The notes beneath the pieces were generated by a model. That model searched no databases, was not told the DNA's origin, and worked only from the letters and a program-made list of their open reading frames with translations. 64,000 nt of DNA from G963677445 sp963677445 (GTDB lineage Bacteria > Bacteroidota > Ignavibacteria > Ignavibacteriales > Melioribacteraceae): positions 62,001 through 126,000 of the forward strand of contig CAXXGF010000080.1 of the NCBI GenBank assembly GCA_963677445.2, given 5' to 3'. This document shows, in pieces, positions 16,938 through 26,114 of the stretch (positions within the stretch are counted from its first letter, which is position 1; the number at the start of each line of letters is the position of its first letter). The position numbers and the translations under genes were made by a program.

Positions 16938-19505
16938 CTAAATAATTTCTTTTATCGCGTTGGTTAATTCAAGCCGTATCAGTTCATATTCATTTTCTGA
17001 TACCTTTTCCCCTGTTCTCTTTAAAACATAAAATGAATCGACAACATCATCAGCGCGGGTTGATATTTTTGCCAGATAAATGGAAAGATCAAGTTCATGC
17101 ATTTTTTTTGTAATTTTATAGAGAAGACCTAATCTGTCGGGAGAAAAAATATCAATAATAGTATATTTCTCATGATTTTCAAACTCGATTTTTATCTTCC
17201 CTCTTCTTTTAAATATCCTGTCCTCCAGCCTTTTCCATTTCGATTTAACCCTTTCTATCTCAGCGCCTATCTGCAGGCGGTGATTAATCGCCAGCATCAT
17301 ATCTTTCCTGATATTGTCATACCTGCTCTCCTCAATCGGTTTATTTGTCCTGTAATCGGTAACATTAAAACTATCAATAGCAATGCTGTCATTACGGGTA
17401 AATATTTTCGCTCCGATAATATTCAAATCATTCACCGAAAGAGTTCCACAAAGATAGGAAAGGAGAGAATCGCTATCCTTGGTAATTACCGATACATTTG
17501 TATAACTCTCGGTATTTTTAAAAAACACAGAAAGTTTTGTTCCCCTCTCTATCTCGTGAACATGCTGATCAATTTCTTCTTTGGAATAATGCTGCAGATA
17601 ACCGGGATCATCAATTGATTTAAGATGATCATTAACCGGTTTTTCACCATTATGAGCTTCGATAAGTTCCCTTGTCGCATTATTGATCAGCTCAACAGCC
17701 GAAACCTGGTTTTCAAGCATTGACCTGGTTTTACGGTAAAGTTCAAAAAGGAGATCACTTTTCCAATGAGTCCAGACAGTAGGATTAACAGCGGAAAGAT
17801 CGGCGTAAGTTAAAAGATATAATAATTCGAGTGACTGAATATCGGGAAAAATAGCTGCAAATTGATTCAGGGTTGAAGGATCATTCAGGTTTCTTCTGAA
17901 CGCGACCTGCTCCATCGTAAGATGATGCCTGATCAGGAACTGGACCAGGTTAATCTCCTCCTGTTCATATCCCAGCGAGGGCATAATAGTTCCGGCAATC
18001 TCACCACCCAGTATCTCATGTCCGGCAATATTTATAGGTTTCGCGATATCATGGAAAAGCGCCGCGAGATAAATTATATCCTTTTTTTTCATCGACTTGA
18101 ACAAGGTGGCGAGCCGGGAATGTTCTTCAATAAGCTTTTCAAGGTTAGTTATTGCCACAAGAGTGTGCTCATCGGCTGTATAACAATGATAAACCCCCGG
18201 CTGAAAAAATCCCACCATCTCCCTGAACTCCGGAAGCAGGGCGCCAAGCACACCAATTTCGTTCATGGAGTTAAGAGTTTTTGCGACATTCGAAGGCATC
18301 CTCAAAATCTCACGAAAGAAAACCGATGACAAATGTTCTTCAGGCCTGTTCTCTTCAAGATCTATCACACTTTCGATTATCAATGATCTGAGATTCTCAT
18401 CAAATCGCGCGTCATGAACTCCCCTGTAATAATATACCCTGAGGATATCAGAAAGAAGAAGGGGGCGATTTTCATTTATTGAAATAGTTCTTCCTTTCAG
18501 CCTGTAATCATCATCAAGCTCAATTGATAAAATATCGGATATGGGGGGAATTATCTGTTCTTTAAAGCCTTTTATCATTGTTTTTGAAAACCGGTGAAGG
18601 ATGTTGGAGGCGTAAAAATAATCCTTCATAAAATTTTTCCAGCCGTCAGAACCGGGATAGAACATTTTAGATATCTGTTCCTGATAACGAAATTCCAATC
18701 TGTCGTTTCTTCTGCCGCTCGTAAGATGAAGATTATTCCTTACGAATAAAACAAGCGCGTAACTTTCCAGAAGCCTGTTGGCCGCCCTTTTATTAATGAC
18801 TCCTTTTTCATTAAGAAGTTTTATAAAACTTTCGGTATATGTGGTTTCACTCTGGGTATTCAATACCATATTGGATTTGATATGGTAGATCCACTCAACA
18901 CAATGAAGATCGCGAAGTCCGCCGGCAGAAAATTTAACATTTGGCTCCAGCATTTTAGCTGAAGAACCATATTTCCTGTATCGCAGCTCAATATCTTCAA
19001 AATAGCGAAAAATAAGCTTTTTTCTCACATCCTCATCAATCGATTTTACAAGTTTCGCGGTCCATTCATAATAGATTTTTTCATTACCCATAATGAACCG
19101 GGTTTCGAAAAACTGGGTAAAAGCGTGAAGATCATCCTTCAGAAACCTTTCAATATCGGAAAATTCCCTAACAGTATGTGAAACTTCAATCCCCGCGTCC
19201 CATAACATGGTAACACTTTCTCTCATCGCGTCTTCATGTCCTTTAACCTCGGGAAAAATAAACATTATATCGATATCGGAAAGGGGAGCCAGCTCACGCC
19301 TGCAAAAACTTCCCGCCGCGGCAAGAGCGCAGCATCCACCCGCGTTTTCAATTATTTTGTATATATATTCCTCAACAAGCAGGCTGTATTCAACGCAGAA
19401 CTGGTATCTTTTATTAAGCAGTTCAGTATCATTGAATATTCTTTCCTTTTCGGCAAAGAATTCTTTTTTAATACCTGAAAGGTCTCTCATAATATAGTCC
19501 GGCAT
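16938..19505 (-). CDS. glnD: PII uridylyltransferase / uridylyl-removing enzyme (GlnD-like)
   Basis: 855 residues in the GlnD domain order. A nucleotidyltransferase domain has GSFCRRELAPLSDIDIMF (about 64-81, the G-S...D-x-D motif). A GlnD-type helical region follows, then an HD hydrolase domain ('LAALFHDIAKP'), then two ACT domains ('VSVITKDSDSLLSYLCGTL' and 'IIDIFSPDRLGLLYKITKKM'). It modifies the PII signal protein according to glutamine level. No PII gene is visible in the window. ATG start without a strong SD; M6 is an alternative. Confidence 0.9.
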   Translation of the reverse strand: MPDYIMRDLSGIKKEFFAEKERIFNDTELLNKRYQFCVEYSLLVEEYIYKIIENAGGCCALAAAGSFCRRELAPLSDIDIMFIFPEVKGHEDAMRESVTMLWDAGIEVSHTVREFSDIERFLKDDLHAFTQFFETRFIMGNEKIYYEWTAKLVKSIDEDVRKKLIFRYFEDIELRYRKYGSSAKMLEPNVKFSAGGLRDLHCVEWIYHIKSNMVLNTQSETTYTESFIKLLNEKGVINKRAANRLLESYALVLFVRNNLHLTSGRRNDRLEFRYQEQISKMFYPGSDGWKNFMKDYFYASNILHRFSKTMIKGFKEQIIPPISDILSIELDDDYRLKGRTISINENRPLLLSDILRVYYYRGVHDARFDENLRSLIIESVIDLEENRPEEHLSSVFFREILRMPSNVAKTLNSMNEIGVLGALLPEFREMVGFFQPGVYHCYTADEHTLVAITNLEKLIEEHSRLATLFKSMKKKDIIYLAALFHDIAKPINIAGHEILGGEIAGTIMPSLGYEQEEINLVQFLIRHHLTMEQVAFRRNLNDPSTLNQFAAIFPDIQSLELLYLLTYADLSAVNPTVWTHWKSDLLFELYRKTRSMLENQVSAVELINNATRELIEAHNGEKPVNDHLKSIDDPGYLQHYSKEEIDQHVHEIERGTKLSVFFKNTESYTNVSVITKDSDSLLSYLCGTLSVNDLNIIGAKIFTRNDSIAIDSFNVTDYRTNKPIEESRYDNIRKDMMLAINHRLQIGAEIERVKSKWKRLEDRIFKRRGKIKIEFENHEKYTIIDIFSPDRLGLLYKITKKMHELDLSIYLAKISTRADDVVDSFYVLKRTGEKVSENEYELIRLELTNAIKEII

Positions 19506-19644
19506 TACTCTGCTAAGTTTAAACTATTAATGCTATTCCGACAGGTTTGGTTCAGTTAATTTCATTACCGGTCAAAATATTCACCCCTGTGAACGGGGAA
19601 AAACAGGAATTTTCAGCGCCAGGAAGGAGATGGCAAGGTAAAAC

Positions 19645-19676
19645 AAAAAAGGGAAAAAGAGAAATCTCTTTTTCCC
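19645..19676 (-). terminator. Terminator of the tyrosine phenol-lyase gene
   Basis: GGGAAAAAGAGA pairs with TCTCTTTTTCCC around AA. On the minus strand it is followed by a T-rich run (the A's of 19645-19650). It starts 9 bp after the stop codon. Confidence 0.75.
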
Positions 19677-19684
19677 TGAAAATA

Positions 19685-21070
19685 TTAAAGTTTTTCGAAT
19701 CTTCCCTGGAAGAAACGGAGATACTTTGGTTCGTAAACCATTTTAAGCCCCGTAATATTTTTACGGTTTTCATATACCTGGGCAATCGATTCAACAGCGA
19801 CATCAATATGAGCCTGGGTATAAACTCTTCTCGGGAAGGTCAGTCTTACAAGTTCCAGCTTGGGATATCTGTGTTTGCCGGATTCAGGATCGCGCCCTGC
19901 CGAAACGATACCTCTTTCCATACCTCTCACGCCCGAATCAATGTAAATTTCGGAAGCGAGTGTCTGGGCCGGAAATTCATCTTGGGGCAGATGTTCGAGG
20001 AATTTTTTAGCGTCGAGGAAAATCGCGTGACCACCTATCGGTTTTACGAAAGGCACACCATATTCTTCAAGTTTTTGTCCGCAATATTCAACCTGGCCAA
20101 TACGCGCGCGGATATTATCGAAAAGAACCATCTCTTCAATACCCCGCGCCATTGCTTCCATATCACGCCCGGCAAGACCGCCATAAGTGTGAAGACCTTC
20201 ATAAATAACAACCATATTTCTCGCCTGCTCAAAAACTTCAGAGTCTTTGGTAGCGAGAAAACCACCGATATTTACCATAAGGTCCTTTTTGGCGCTCACC
20301 CAGAGTCCTTCAAAATATGAACAGATCTCCAGAAGGATTTCAGCTACTGATTTATCCTGGTATCCATCCTCACGCATTTTAATGAAATAAGCATTTTCGG
20401 TAGCGCGGGTAGCGTCGAACCACAAACGAATATCATGTTTATCACAGAATGCTTTTACCTCTTTCAAATTAGCCATTGAAAAAGGCTGACCACCCGCCAT
20501 ATTAACCGGACCTGCCATTGATACATAAGCAATCTTTTCGGCGCCGACTTTATTTACCAGGTCTTCCATTTTATTAAGATCGATGTTGCCTTTAAATGGA
20601 TGTTCACTATATGGATCATGCGCTTCATCGATAATTACATCGACAAAAGTAGCGCCGGAAAGTTCCTGATGCAGTCGGGTTGTTGTAAAATACATGTTGC
20701 CCGGAACGTAATCACCCTGTTTAATTAATATTTTGGAAATCATATGTTCCGCGGCTCTTCCCTGGTGAGTAGGAACAAAATAGGGCATTCCATAATATTT
20801 TTTAACGTTATCCCAGAGGTAATAAAAGTTCCTGCTTCCGGCGTAAGCTTCATCACCGAGCATCATTCCAGCCCACTGATAATCGCTCATTGCGTTGGTG
20901 CCGCTATCGGTTAAAAGGTCGATATAAACATCTTCTGATCTTAAAAGAAAAGTATTGTATCCTGCTTCTTCAACTGCTTTTTCTCTTTCTTCGCGGGAAC
21001 GCATTTTAATAGGTTCAACAACCTTTATTTTAAAAGGCTCTGCCCAGCTTCTTTTTAATGTGTCTGACAT
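19685..21070 (-). CDS. tpl: Tyrosine phenol-lyase (beta-tyrosinase)
   Basis: 461 residues from the ATG at 21070, chosen because GGAGAAGAA lies just before it; an upstream in-frame ATG at 21103 lacks an SD. PLP enzyme of the tryptophanase/tyrosine phenol-lyase family, with the Schiff-base lysine in 'SAKKDLMVNIGG' and 'FDATRATENAYF'. Residues that separate the two activities look like TPL: 'MYFTTTRLHQE' (Thr where tryptophanase has Asp), 'GVRGMERGIVSAGRD' (Arg where tryptophanase has Ile) and 'LRFFQGRF' (Phe rather than His). It would split L-tyrosine into phenol, pyruvate and ammonia. Tryptophanase remains a less likely alternative. Confidence 0.88.
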   Translation of the reverse strand: MSDTLKRSWAEPFKIKVVEPIKMRSREEREKAVEEAGYNTFLLRSEDVYIDLLTDSGTNAMSDYQWAGMMLGDEAYAGSRNFYYLWDNVKKYYGMPYFVPTHQGRAAEHMISKILIKQGDYVPGNMYFTTTRLHQELSGATFVDVIIDEAHDPYSEHPFKGNIDLNKMEDLVNKVGAEKIAYVSMAGPVNMAGGQPFSMANLKEVKAFCDKHDIRLWFDATRATENAYFIKMREDGYQDKSVAEILLEICSYFEGLWVSAKKDLMVNIGGFLATKDSEVFEQARNMVVIYEGLHTYGGLAGRDMEAMARGIEEMVLFDNIRARIGQVEYCGQKLEEYGVPFVKPIGGHAIFLDAKKFLEHLPQDEFPAQTLASEIYIDSGVRGMERGIVSAGRDPESGKHRYPKLELVRLTFPRRVYTQAHIDVAVESIAQVYENRKNITGLKMVYEPKYLRFFQGRFEKL

Positions 21071-21128
21071 TTCTTCTCCATTTTTATCTATAATTTGAAT
21101 CAATGAATATAATTGATAGTATTACTTT

Positions 21129-21518
21129 TTATGGGTTCTGATTTCCCACAAACTTTTCCCGGTACTCTTCATTGACATATTCGGTCCGGATAACTGATGT
21201 TATACCGCCCCTTACATTAAATCTGGCAGTTAATTTCATATATCGCGGACTGCAGACTTCAACCAGATCATCCATAATTTTATTAGTAACACTTTCATAA
21301 AATATACCATCTTCTCTGAATGAATTCAGGTATAATTTAAGCGATTTAAGTTCAATGCAAAGTTTATCGGGGATATATTCAACAACAATAGTCGCAAAAT
21401 CCGGTTGTCCGGTTTTAGGACAAAGTGAAGTGAATTCAGGCGCCGAATGCTCGATGAGATAATCTCTGTCGGCAAAATTATTTTCAAATGTTTCTAATAA
21501 TTTTTTATCACTTTTCAT
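21129..21518 (-). CDS. queF: NADPH-dependent 7-cyano-7-deazaguanine reductase
   Basis: 129 residues, the short unimodular form. The catalytic Cys is in 'TSLCPKTGQPDFAT' (C33, with D40) and the QueF signature ELKSLKLY is at 56-63. It reduces preQ0 to preQ1 in queuosine synthesis. It lies 19 bp downstream of queC on the same strand, so the two form a pathway operon. Confidence 0.95.
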   Translation of the reverse strand: MKSDKKLLETFENNFADRDYLIEHSAPEFTSLCPKTGQPDFATIVVEYIPDKLCIELKSLKLYLNSFREDGIFYESVTNKIMDDLVEVCSPRYMKLTARFNVRGGITSVIRTEYVNEEYREKFVGNQNP

Positions 21519-21537
21519 AGTCAGGTCTTCTATTTAT

Positions 21538-22230
21538 TTATATATATAAGGGTCTTTGGTCATAATCTATCGGGTCTTCACGGTTAATTTCCTGAAAACC
21601 TCTTAACCTGAGGGCGCAGCTGTCGCAGATACCACAGGCTTTTGTTTCCGACTTATAACAGGACCATGTCAGGTCAAGAGGCGCTCCAAGTTTAAGACCC
21701 GCTTCAATGATCTCACTTTTTCTCATATTTATAACCGGTGTAATAATTTTTATGCCAGTACCCGGTTTTGTTCCAAGGTTAATGCTTCGCTCAATTGATT
21801 CGAAAAATTCAGGCCTGCAATCGGGATAGCCTGAAGAATCTTCGGCGACAGCTCCAATATAAATTGCTTCAGCGCCGATAACCTCAGCCCAGCTTGCCGC
21901 GACCGAAAGAATATTGCCATTCCGGTAGGGCACATAGGACGAAGGTATTTCTTTGTTCTCAAGATCGGCCGGGCTAACATCCATTGAATAATCGGTCAGA
22001 GAAGAACCTCCTATATCGGAAAGATGCTTCAGGTCGACCACAAGACGGTAAGGACTGTTGTAATAATCGGCAATTTTGCCAAAACATTCCAGTTCCTTTT
22101 TCTGTGTTCTCTGACCATAATTAATATGAAAGAAAGCCGGTCTGTATTCCTTTGAAGCGATGGCGGCAGTTACGCAACTGTCCAGTCCTCCGCTGAGAGC
22201 AATTACAGCAATTTTTTCATTTCTATTCAT
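21538..22230 (-). CDS. queC: 7-cyano-7-deazaguanine synthase
   Basis: 230 residues. The ATP pyrophosphatase P-loop SGGLDS is near residue 14, and the C-terminal zinc site has cysteines in 'CYKSETKACGICDSCALR'. It makes preQ0 from 7-carboxy-7-deazaguanine. First gene of the queC-queF pair; ATG start. Confidence 0.95.
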   Translation of the reverse strand: MNRNEKIAVIALSGGLDSCVTAAIASKEYRPAFFHINYGQRTQKKELECFGKIADYYNSPYRLVVDLKHLSDIGGSSLTDYSMDVSPADLENKEIPSSYVPYRNGNILSVAASWAEVIGAEAIYIGAVAEDSSGYPDCRPEFFESIERSINLGTKPGTGIKIITPVINMRKSEIIEAGLKLGAPLDLTWSCYKSETKACGICDSCALRLRGFQEINREDPIDYDQRPLYI

Positions 22231-22268
22231 AAACGGAAATATAAATATTCAGTTGTTTTAAACAAAAT

Positions 22269-23420
22269 TTAATCAAAGGCTGTTAGTATAAATATCGCGA
22301 TAATCAGACTAACAATGCCTGAAATCATAAAAGGGATCGACGCTCCGTAATAATCCCATAAAAATCCTGTCGCGGCCGACCCGGCCATTACTCCGAAACT
22401 TGAGAGGGAATTTAGCAGGCCGATCGCCGATCCCCGGTTGTTATCCTTAATCAGATCAGATACCCAGGCTTTCGAAATCCCTTCGGTCGCGGCAGAATAA
22501 AATCCGTAAAAGGCAAAAAGCGCCCACAGCAGATATTGACTGCTGTTAAACGCGAATCCAAAATATACTATTGAAAAGATTATCAGTCCTATTGAAAAGA
22601 TATATTTTTTCCCTATTCTGTCGGATAATAATCCTGCCGGGTAAGAAGAAAAGGCGTAAACAAAATTAAAAAAGATATATCCCGCGATCGCCAATGTGTC
22701 GGAATTAAAGAGATTCCTCGATTTAAGGATGAGGAAAACATCGCTGCTGTTCACAAAAGAAAAAATTGAAAAGAGTAGAAGAAGCAGTTTATATTTTGAA
22801 GGCGCTTCAGACCAGAATTTTCTGTAACTGTATTCCCTTTTTTTCCCTGTTGTGTCTGCGGGGTCCCTGACCAAGAATGTAAAATATATGGCGCCGAGGG
22901 AGGGCAATATGGCAGCAAGATAAACAAGCGCGTAATTTCCGGGGTAAAAATATAATAATAAAAGCGCAGCTACAGGTCCCAGCATCGCGCCAAGTGTATC
23001 CATGCTGCGGTGAAATCCGAATACCGCGCCTGTATTTCCCCCCGCGTATCCGGCAAGGAGAGCATCCCTCGGACTTGTTCTGACACCTTTCCCGATCCGG
23101 TCGGTTAATCTGGATGTAATCACAGTGGCAACCGAAGGAAAAAAGCCTGGCAACGGCTTGATAAGACCGGAGAGGCCGTAGCCGAGAAGGACAAAAATTG
23201 ATCGTTTGCCCAGTTTATCGGAAAGAGCTCCGAAATATCCTTTTAATACTCCGGCAATTACCGAGGCGGCTCCTTCAAGTATTCCCACCAAGGCCATTGA
23301 GGCCCCGAGAGAGGCAAGAAAAATCGGGGCAACAGGGTATAGCATCTCACTCGCTATATCGGTAAAAAAGCTTACCATTCCAAGAATTATTACCTGACGC
23401 GGCATTTTTTTTAATTTCAT
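22269..23420 (-). CDS. MFS transporter
   Basis: 383 residues with about twelve hydrophobic segments. The loop after the second segment reads 'GYFGALSDKLGKRS', the MFS signature, and the second half repeats it ('GLLSDRIGKKY'). 'GIGKGVRTSPRDALLAG' is conserved in a clade of MFS proteins often annotated as multidrug or unknown exporters. It is 38 bp upstream of queC on the same strand; any link with queuosine salvage would be guesswork. The substrate is unknown. Confidence 0.85.
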   Translation of the reverse strand: MKLKKMPRQVIILGMVSFFTDIASEMLYPVAPIFLASLGASMALVGILEGAASVIAGVLKGYFGALSDKLGKRSIFVLLGYGLSGLIKPLPGFFPSVATVITSRLTDRIGKGVRTSPRDALLAGYAGGNTGAVFGFHRSMDTLGAMLGPVAALLLLYFYPGNYALVYLAAILPSLGAIYFTFLVRDPADTTGKKREYSYRKFWSEAPSKYKLLLLLFSIFSFVNSSDVFLILKSRNLFNSDTLAIAGYIFFNFVYAFSSYPAGLLSDRIGKKYIFSIGLIIFSIVYFGFAFNSSQYLLWALFAFYGFYSAATEGISKAWVSDLIKDNNRGSAIGLLNSLSSFGVMAGSAATGFLWDYYGASIPFMISGIVSLIIAIFILTAFD

Positions 23421-23450
23421 TTCTGTTCAGCGCTTTCTTTACGATTTTTA

Positions 23451-23478
23451 TTGACAATTATTAAATTGCTGTTATATT
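23451..23478 (+). promoter_or_regulatory. Sigma70-like promoter for tsaC
   Basis: TTGACA (23451-23456), a 16-nt spacer, and TATATT (23473-23478), about 90 bp upstream of the tsaC start and divergent from the MFS gene. Matches the general bacterial consensus; FCB promoters often differ. Confidence 0.45.
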
Positions 23479-23568
23479 TTATTTTAAATACCGAAAATTA
23501 TTACTGGCGCCAACCGTGGGTCCAGATTTTTTATTCAAGGCTCTAAACTTAATAAAAAGGAGCATAAT

Positions 23569-24183
23569 ATGGAATATTATGAATTGCACCCTGTTAATCC
23601 GCAATTGAGATATATTAATAAGGCGGTTGAAGTGTTAAAAGCCGGAGGAGTAATTATATATCCTACCGATACTCTTTACGGTTTCGGCTGTGATATTTTT
23701 AACAGAGACGCTGTGGAAAGAGTGTATTCAATTAAAAATGAATCTCTTACAAAACTTTTCAGCTTTATCTGTCCCGATTTGAAAGATATCGCAAAATTCG
23801 CGAAAGTATCAGATTACGCATATAAATCGATGAAAAAACTGCTCCCCGGTCCCTATACATTTGTACTTCCCGCGTCAAAAGATGTCCCGAAAAAACTCTG
23901 GACTAAAAGAAAAACTGTCGGGATAAGGATACCGGATAACAATATAGCAATTGAACTTTCCCGGGAGCTCGGCAATCCTATCCTGAGTACAAGCGTTACA
24001 AACCGTAAAGGGGAAGTTTTTTATAATCCGGAAGAAATACACACTGTGTTTAACTCCCAGGTAGACCTGATGTTATCTGTGGGAGGACTTGAAGGAGAAC
24101 CCTCCACCATTGTCGACCTCTCATCCGAGGAACCGGACATCATCCGGAAAGGAGCCGGCGACACCTCTTATTTTGAATTTTGA
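23569..24183 (+). CDS. tsaC: L-threonylcarbamoyladenylate synthase (YrdC/TsaC)
   Basis: 204 residues, the short TsaC form without the Sua5 C-terminal domain. The YrdC fold shows 'YPTDTLYGFGCDIFN', 'VYSIKN', 'LLPGPYTFVLP', 'VGIRIPDN', 'LSTSVTNRKGE' and 'PSTIVDLSSEEP'. It makes threonylcarbamoyl-AMP for t6A37 in ANN-decoding tRNAs. AAGGAG sits 6-7 nt before the ATG. In YrdC proteins the position after the SIKN motif is normally KR; here it is 'SIKNESLTKLFSF', a slight deviation. Confidence 0.92.
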   Translation: MEYYELHPVNPQLRYINKAVEVLKAGGVIIYPTDTLYGFGCDIFNRDAVERVYSIKNESLTKLFSFICPDLKDIAKFAKVSDYAYKSMKKLLPGPYTFVLPASKDVPKKLWTKRKTVGIRIPDNNIAIELSRELGNPILSTSVTNRKGEVFYNPEEIHTVFNSQVDLMLSVGGLEGEPSTIVDLSSEEPDIIRKGAGDTSYFEF

Positions 24184-24210
24184 TAATAATAAATTCATAT
24201 TGTTATTGAA

Positions 24211-24236
24211 ACCCGGATTATTGTCCGGGTTTTTTA
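24211..24236 (+). terminator. Intrinsic terminator after tsaC
   Basis: ACCCGGAT-TATT-GTCCGGGT stem-loop (one G-T pair) followed by TTTTTT. Confidence 0.85.
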
Positions 24237-24314
24237 TTATACCTTTTTATGATAATCATTTGTGAATAATAATACTCATTCGGAATTAAAATATTCTTAT
24301 TTTATCAAAATCAT

Positions 24315-24395
24315 GAGCTACTAAGAAGCCCCGATTCGGGGAAACATCAAATTTAAAGTTTGGCAGCAACAATAATAGAAAAAAGGTTCTATGAG
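24315..24395 (+). repeat. AAGGAGCCCC dispersed repeat, copy 3 (diverged)
   Basis: GAGCTACTAAGAAGCCCCGA-TTCGGGGAAAC, then AAATTTAAAGTTTGGCAGCA-ACAA, the same order as the copies at 10424 and 15728. It fills much of the 24237-24485 gap between tsaC and the IS4 element. Confidence 0.5.
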
Positions 24396-24510
24396 AAATA
24401 CAGTGGGTGATTTTTGTCGGTCCAGACAATTAAACAAAACCTTTTGTTAAAGTATAACCGGATAATCCCGACGTGTAGCTTCCGCCCTACAGGCATGCGC
24501 GTTAAGTTAA

Positions 24511-24696
24511 TTATTTAATAAAAGAATCGGCTTGTTTTTTCCTTTTTAGTACAAAAGTGTTTCTATCCTCAATCAACCATTCAAATTCTTCACCCTTCTC
24601 TATGTTAACCGACTCTGCTATTGCAGCAGGAAAATTTATGTAAAATGACTTATTTGTTGGTCTTTCGACTTTCTGAATTTTTACTGAATAACCCAT
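24511..24696 (-). CDS. AbrB/MazE/SpoVT-like DNA-binding protein carried by the IS
   Basis: 61 residues from the ATG at 24696, selected because AAGGAA precedes it; a longer frame to 24747 has no SD. The sequence 'VKIQKVERPTNKSFYINFPA' followed by 'AIAESVNIEKGEEFEWLIED' and 'NTFVLKRK' has the swapped-hairpin AbrB pattern (strand, N-P-x-A-I-A/helix, K-G-x-x-F/strand). Such proteins bind DNA as dimers. Its position inside the inverted repeats and divergent from the transposase suggests it controls transposase expression. Confidence 0.8.
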   Translation of the reverse strand: MGYSVKIQKVERPTNKSFYINFPAAIAESVNIEKGEEFEWLIEDRNTFVLKRKKQADSFIK

Positions 24697-24767
24697 AAGT
24701 TTTTTCCTTTTTTCATGAAATTTAATCTTTAAGTGCTTGAATGACAACTATTATTTGAATATATTAG

Positions 24768-24783
24768 ATAGTATATATACTAT
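24768..24783. promoter_or_regulatory. 16-bp perfect palindrome between the AbrB-like gene and the transposase
   Basis: ATAGTATATATACTAT is its own reverse complement and lies in the 116-bp divergent intergenic region of the IS, 30 bp before the transposase ATG. It is a candidate operator for the AbrB-like dimer. Partly expected by chance in AT-rich DNA. Confidence 0.5.
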
Positions 24784-24812
24784 ATTTTGTCATCTTTCCA
24801 AATGGTTTTTTT

Positions 24813-26114
24813 ATGTTATCTTCTTTCTTTCAGAATTTGTGTCCTGAGTTATCTCAGCAGGAAATTGAAAAAATTGCATTCCAAACCGGCTTTTGTAAAA
24901 GAAAAGGGAAAAAGATTTTCCCTCTGGATTTCTTATCCTTTATCTGTCAGGAATCTGTTAAGGGAACTCTCAGCTTTAATGATATTGCTGCCAAAATATC
25001 ATCCGAGCAGCCCTGCAATGCTTCTCGTCAGGCTTTCTTTTACAGAACTTCACCCGAAGCTCTTGATTTCTTTCAGCGTATTCTTGCCGCTGTTATGAAA
25101 CATAAACATCATTTGTCTCATAAAAGATCATACGACCTTTGTAATAAATTCAATCGGATTCTTATCCAGGATAGCACTATTGTCAGACTTCCGGCTAAAC
25201 TATATGAAATTTTTTCCGGTGTCAAAAACGCTCATAAAAAAGTCTGCAATGCTCGCATTCAGGGTGTCTTTGATCTTATTTCCGGGGAATTCATCATGTT
25301 TTCGATTGATCCATATAGTTGCAATGATCTTAAAGTGGCTGACAATCTGGATGTTAAGGAAGGTGATCTGGTAATTAGAGACAGAGGTTATTTTACCATT
25401 GGATCAATGGCTAAAATAAAAGGAAATAATGCTGATCTTATTATACGGTATAAACATAAGAACATATTTTATGATCAAGTCTCGTTAAAAGAAATTAACT
25501 TAGCTGAAAGACTGAAACAATGTGGCGCCATGGATACTATTGTCCTTGCCGGGGCTGATAAGAAAACAAAACTAAGAATCATTGCTATTCCTGTAAGAGA
25601 GGAAGTTGCCAATCAAAGGAGAATGAAAGCGAAAAAAGAAGCCAAAGACCGACAATGCTCGGCTGAGTTGTTGGAATTGCTTTCCTGGAGTATCTTTATC
25701 ACTACCATCCTTGATGAAAATTTTACTGCTGATAATGCTTGTCAGATATATGCCTTGAGATGGCGAATTGAGTGTATTTTTAAGACTTGGAAAAGCAATT
25801 TCAGCTTTGATAAAATTCATAATGTTTCTCATATACAATTGAAAATATTACTTCATGCCCGATTTATTATAATAACATTATTTTTTCAAAGATTATTTGT
25901 TCCCCTTGAATCGCTGGTATTTCATGATTCCGGAAAAAATCTCAGCCTTATGAAATTTATGCGGTATATCAGCAAAAATTTTGAATCCTTTATTATGCAA
26001 TTTGCTTTGCCTGACAATATTGATTACATTCTTAAATTGTTGGGCAGATATTGTACTTTTGATAAAAGAAAAAGACCTTTTTTCGAGCAATTCTTTAGGG
26101 AGATTTCTTGGTGA
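24813..26114 (+). CDS. IS4-family DDE transposase
   Basis: 433 residues. The catalytic aspartates are in 'ILIQDSTIVRLP' and 'VIRDRGYFTIG', and the glutamate is in the IS4 hallmark Y-(2)-R-(3)-E-(6)-K, seen exactly as YALRWRIECIFKTWK. The N-terminal region (about 1-100) is the usual IS4 DNA-binding part. The stop TGA overlaps the right inverted repeat by one base. The frame is intact and the element has perfect ends, so it is probably active or recently active. Confidence 0.95.
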   Translation: MLSSFFQNLCPELSQQEIEKIAFQTGFCKRKGKKIFPLDFLSFICQESVKGTLSFNDIAAKISSEQPCNASRQAFFYRTSPEALDFFQRILAAVMKHKHHLSHKRSYDLCNKFNRILIQDSTIVRLPAKLYEIFSGVKNAHKKVCNARIQGVFDLISGEFIMFSIDPYSCNDLKVADNLDVKEGDLVIRDRGYFTIGSMAKIKGNNADLIIRYKHKNIFYDQVSLKEINLAERLKQCGAMDTIVLAGADKKTKLRIIAIPVREEVANQRRMKAKKEAKDRQCSAELLELLSWSIFITTILDENFTADNACQIYALRWRIECIFKTWKSNFSFDKIHNVSHIQLKILLHARFIIITLFFQRLFVPLESLVFHDSGKNLSLMKFMRYISKNFESFIMQFALPDNIDYILKLLGRYCTFDKRKRPFFEQFFREISW

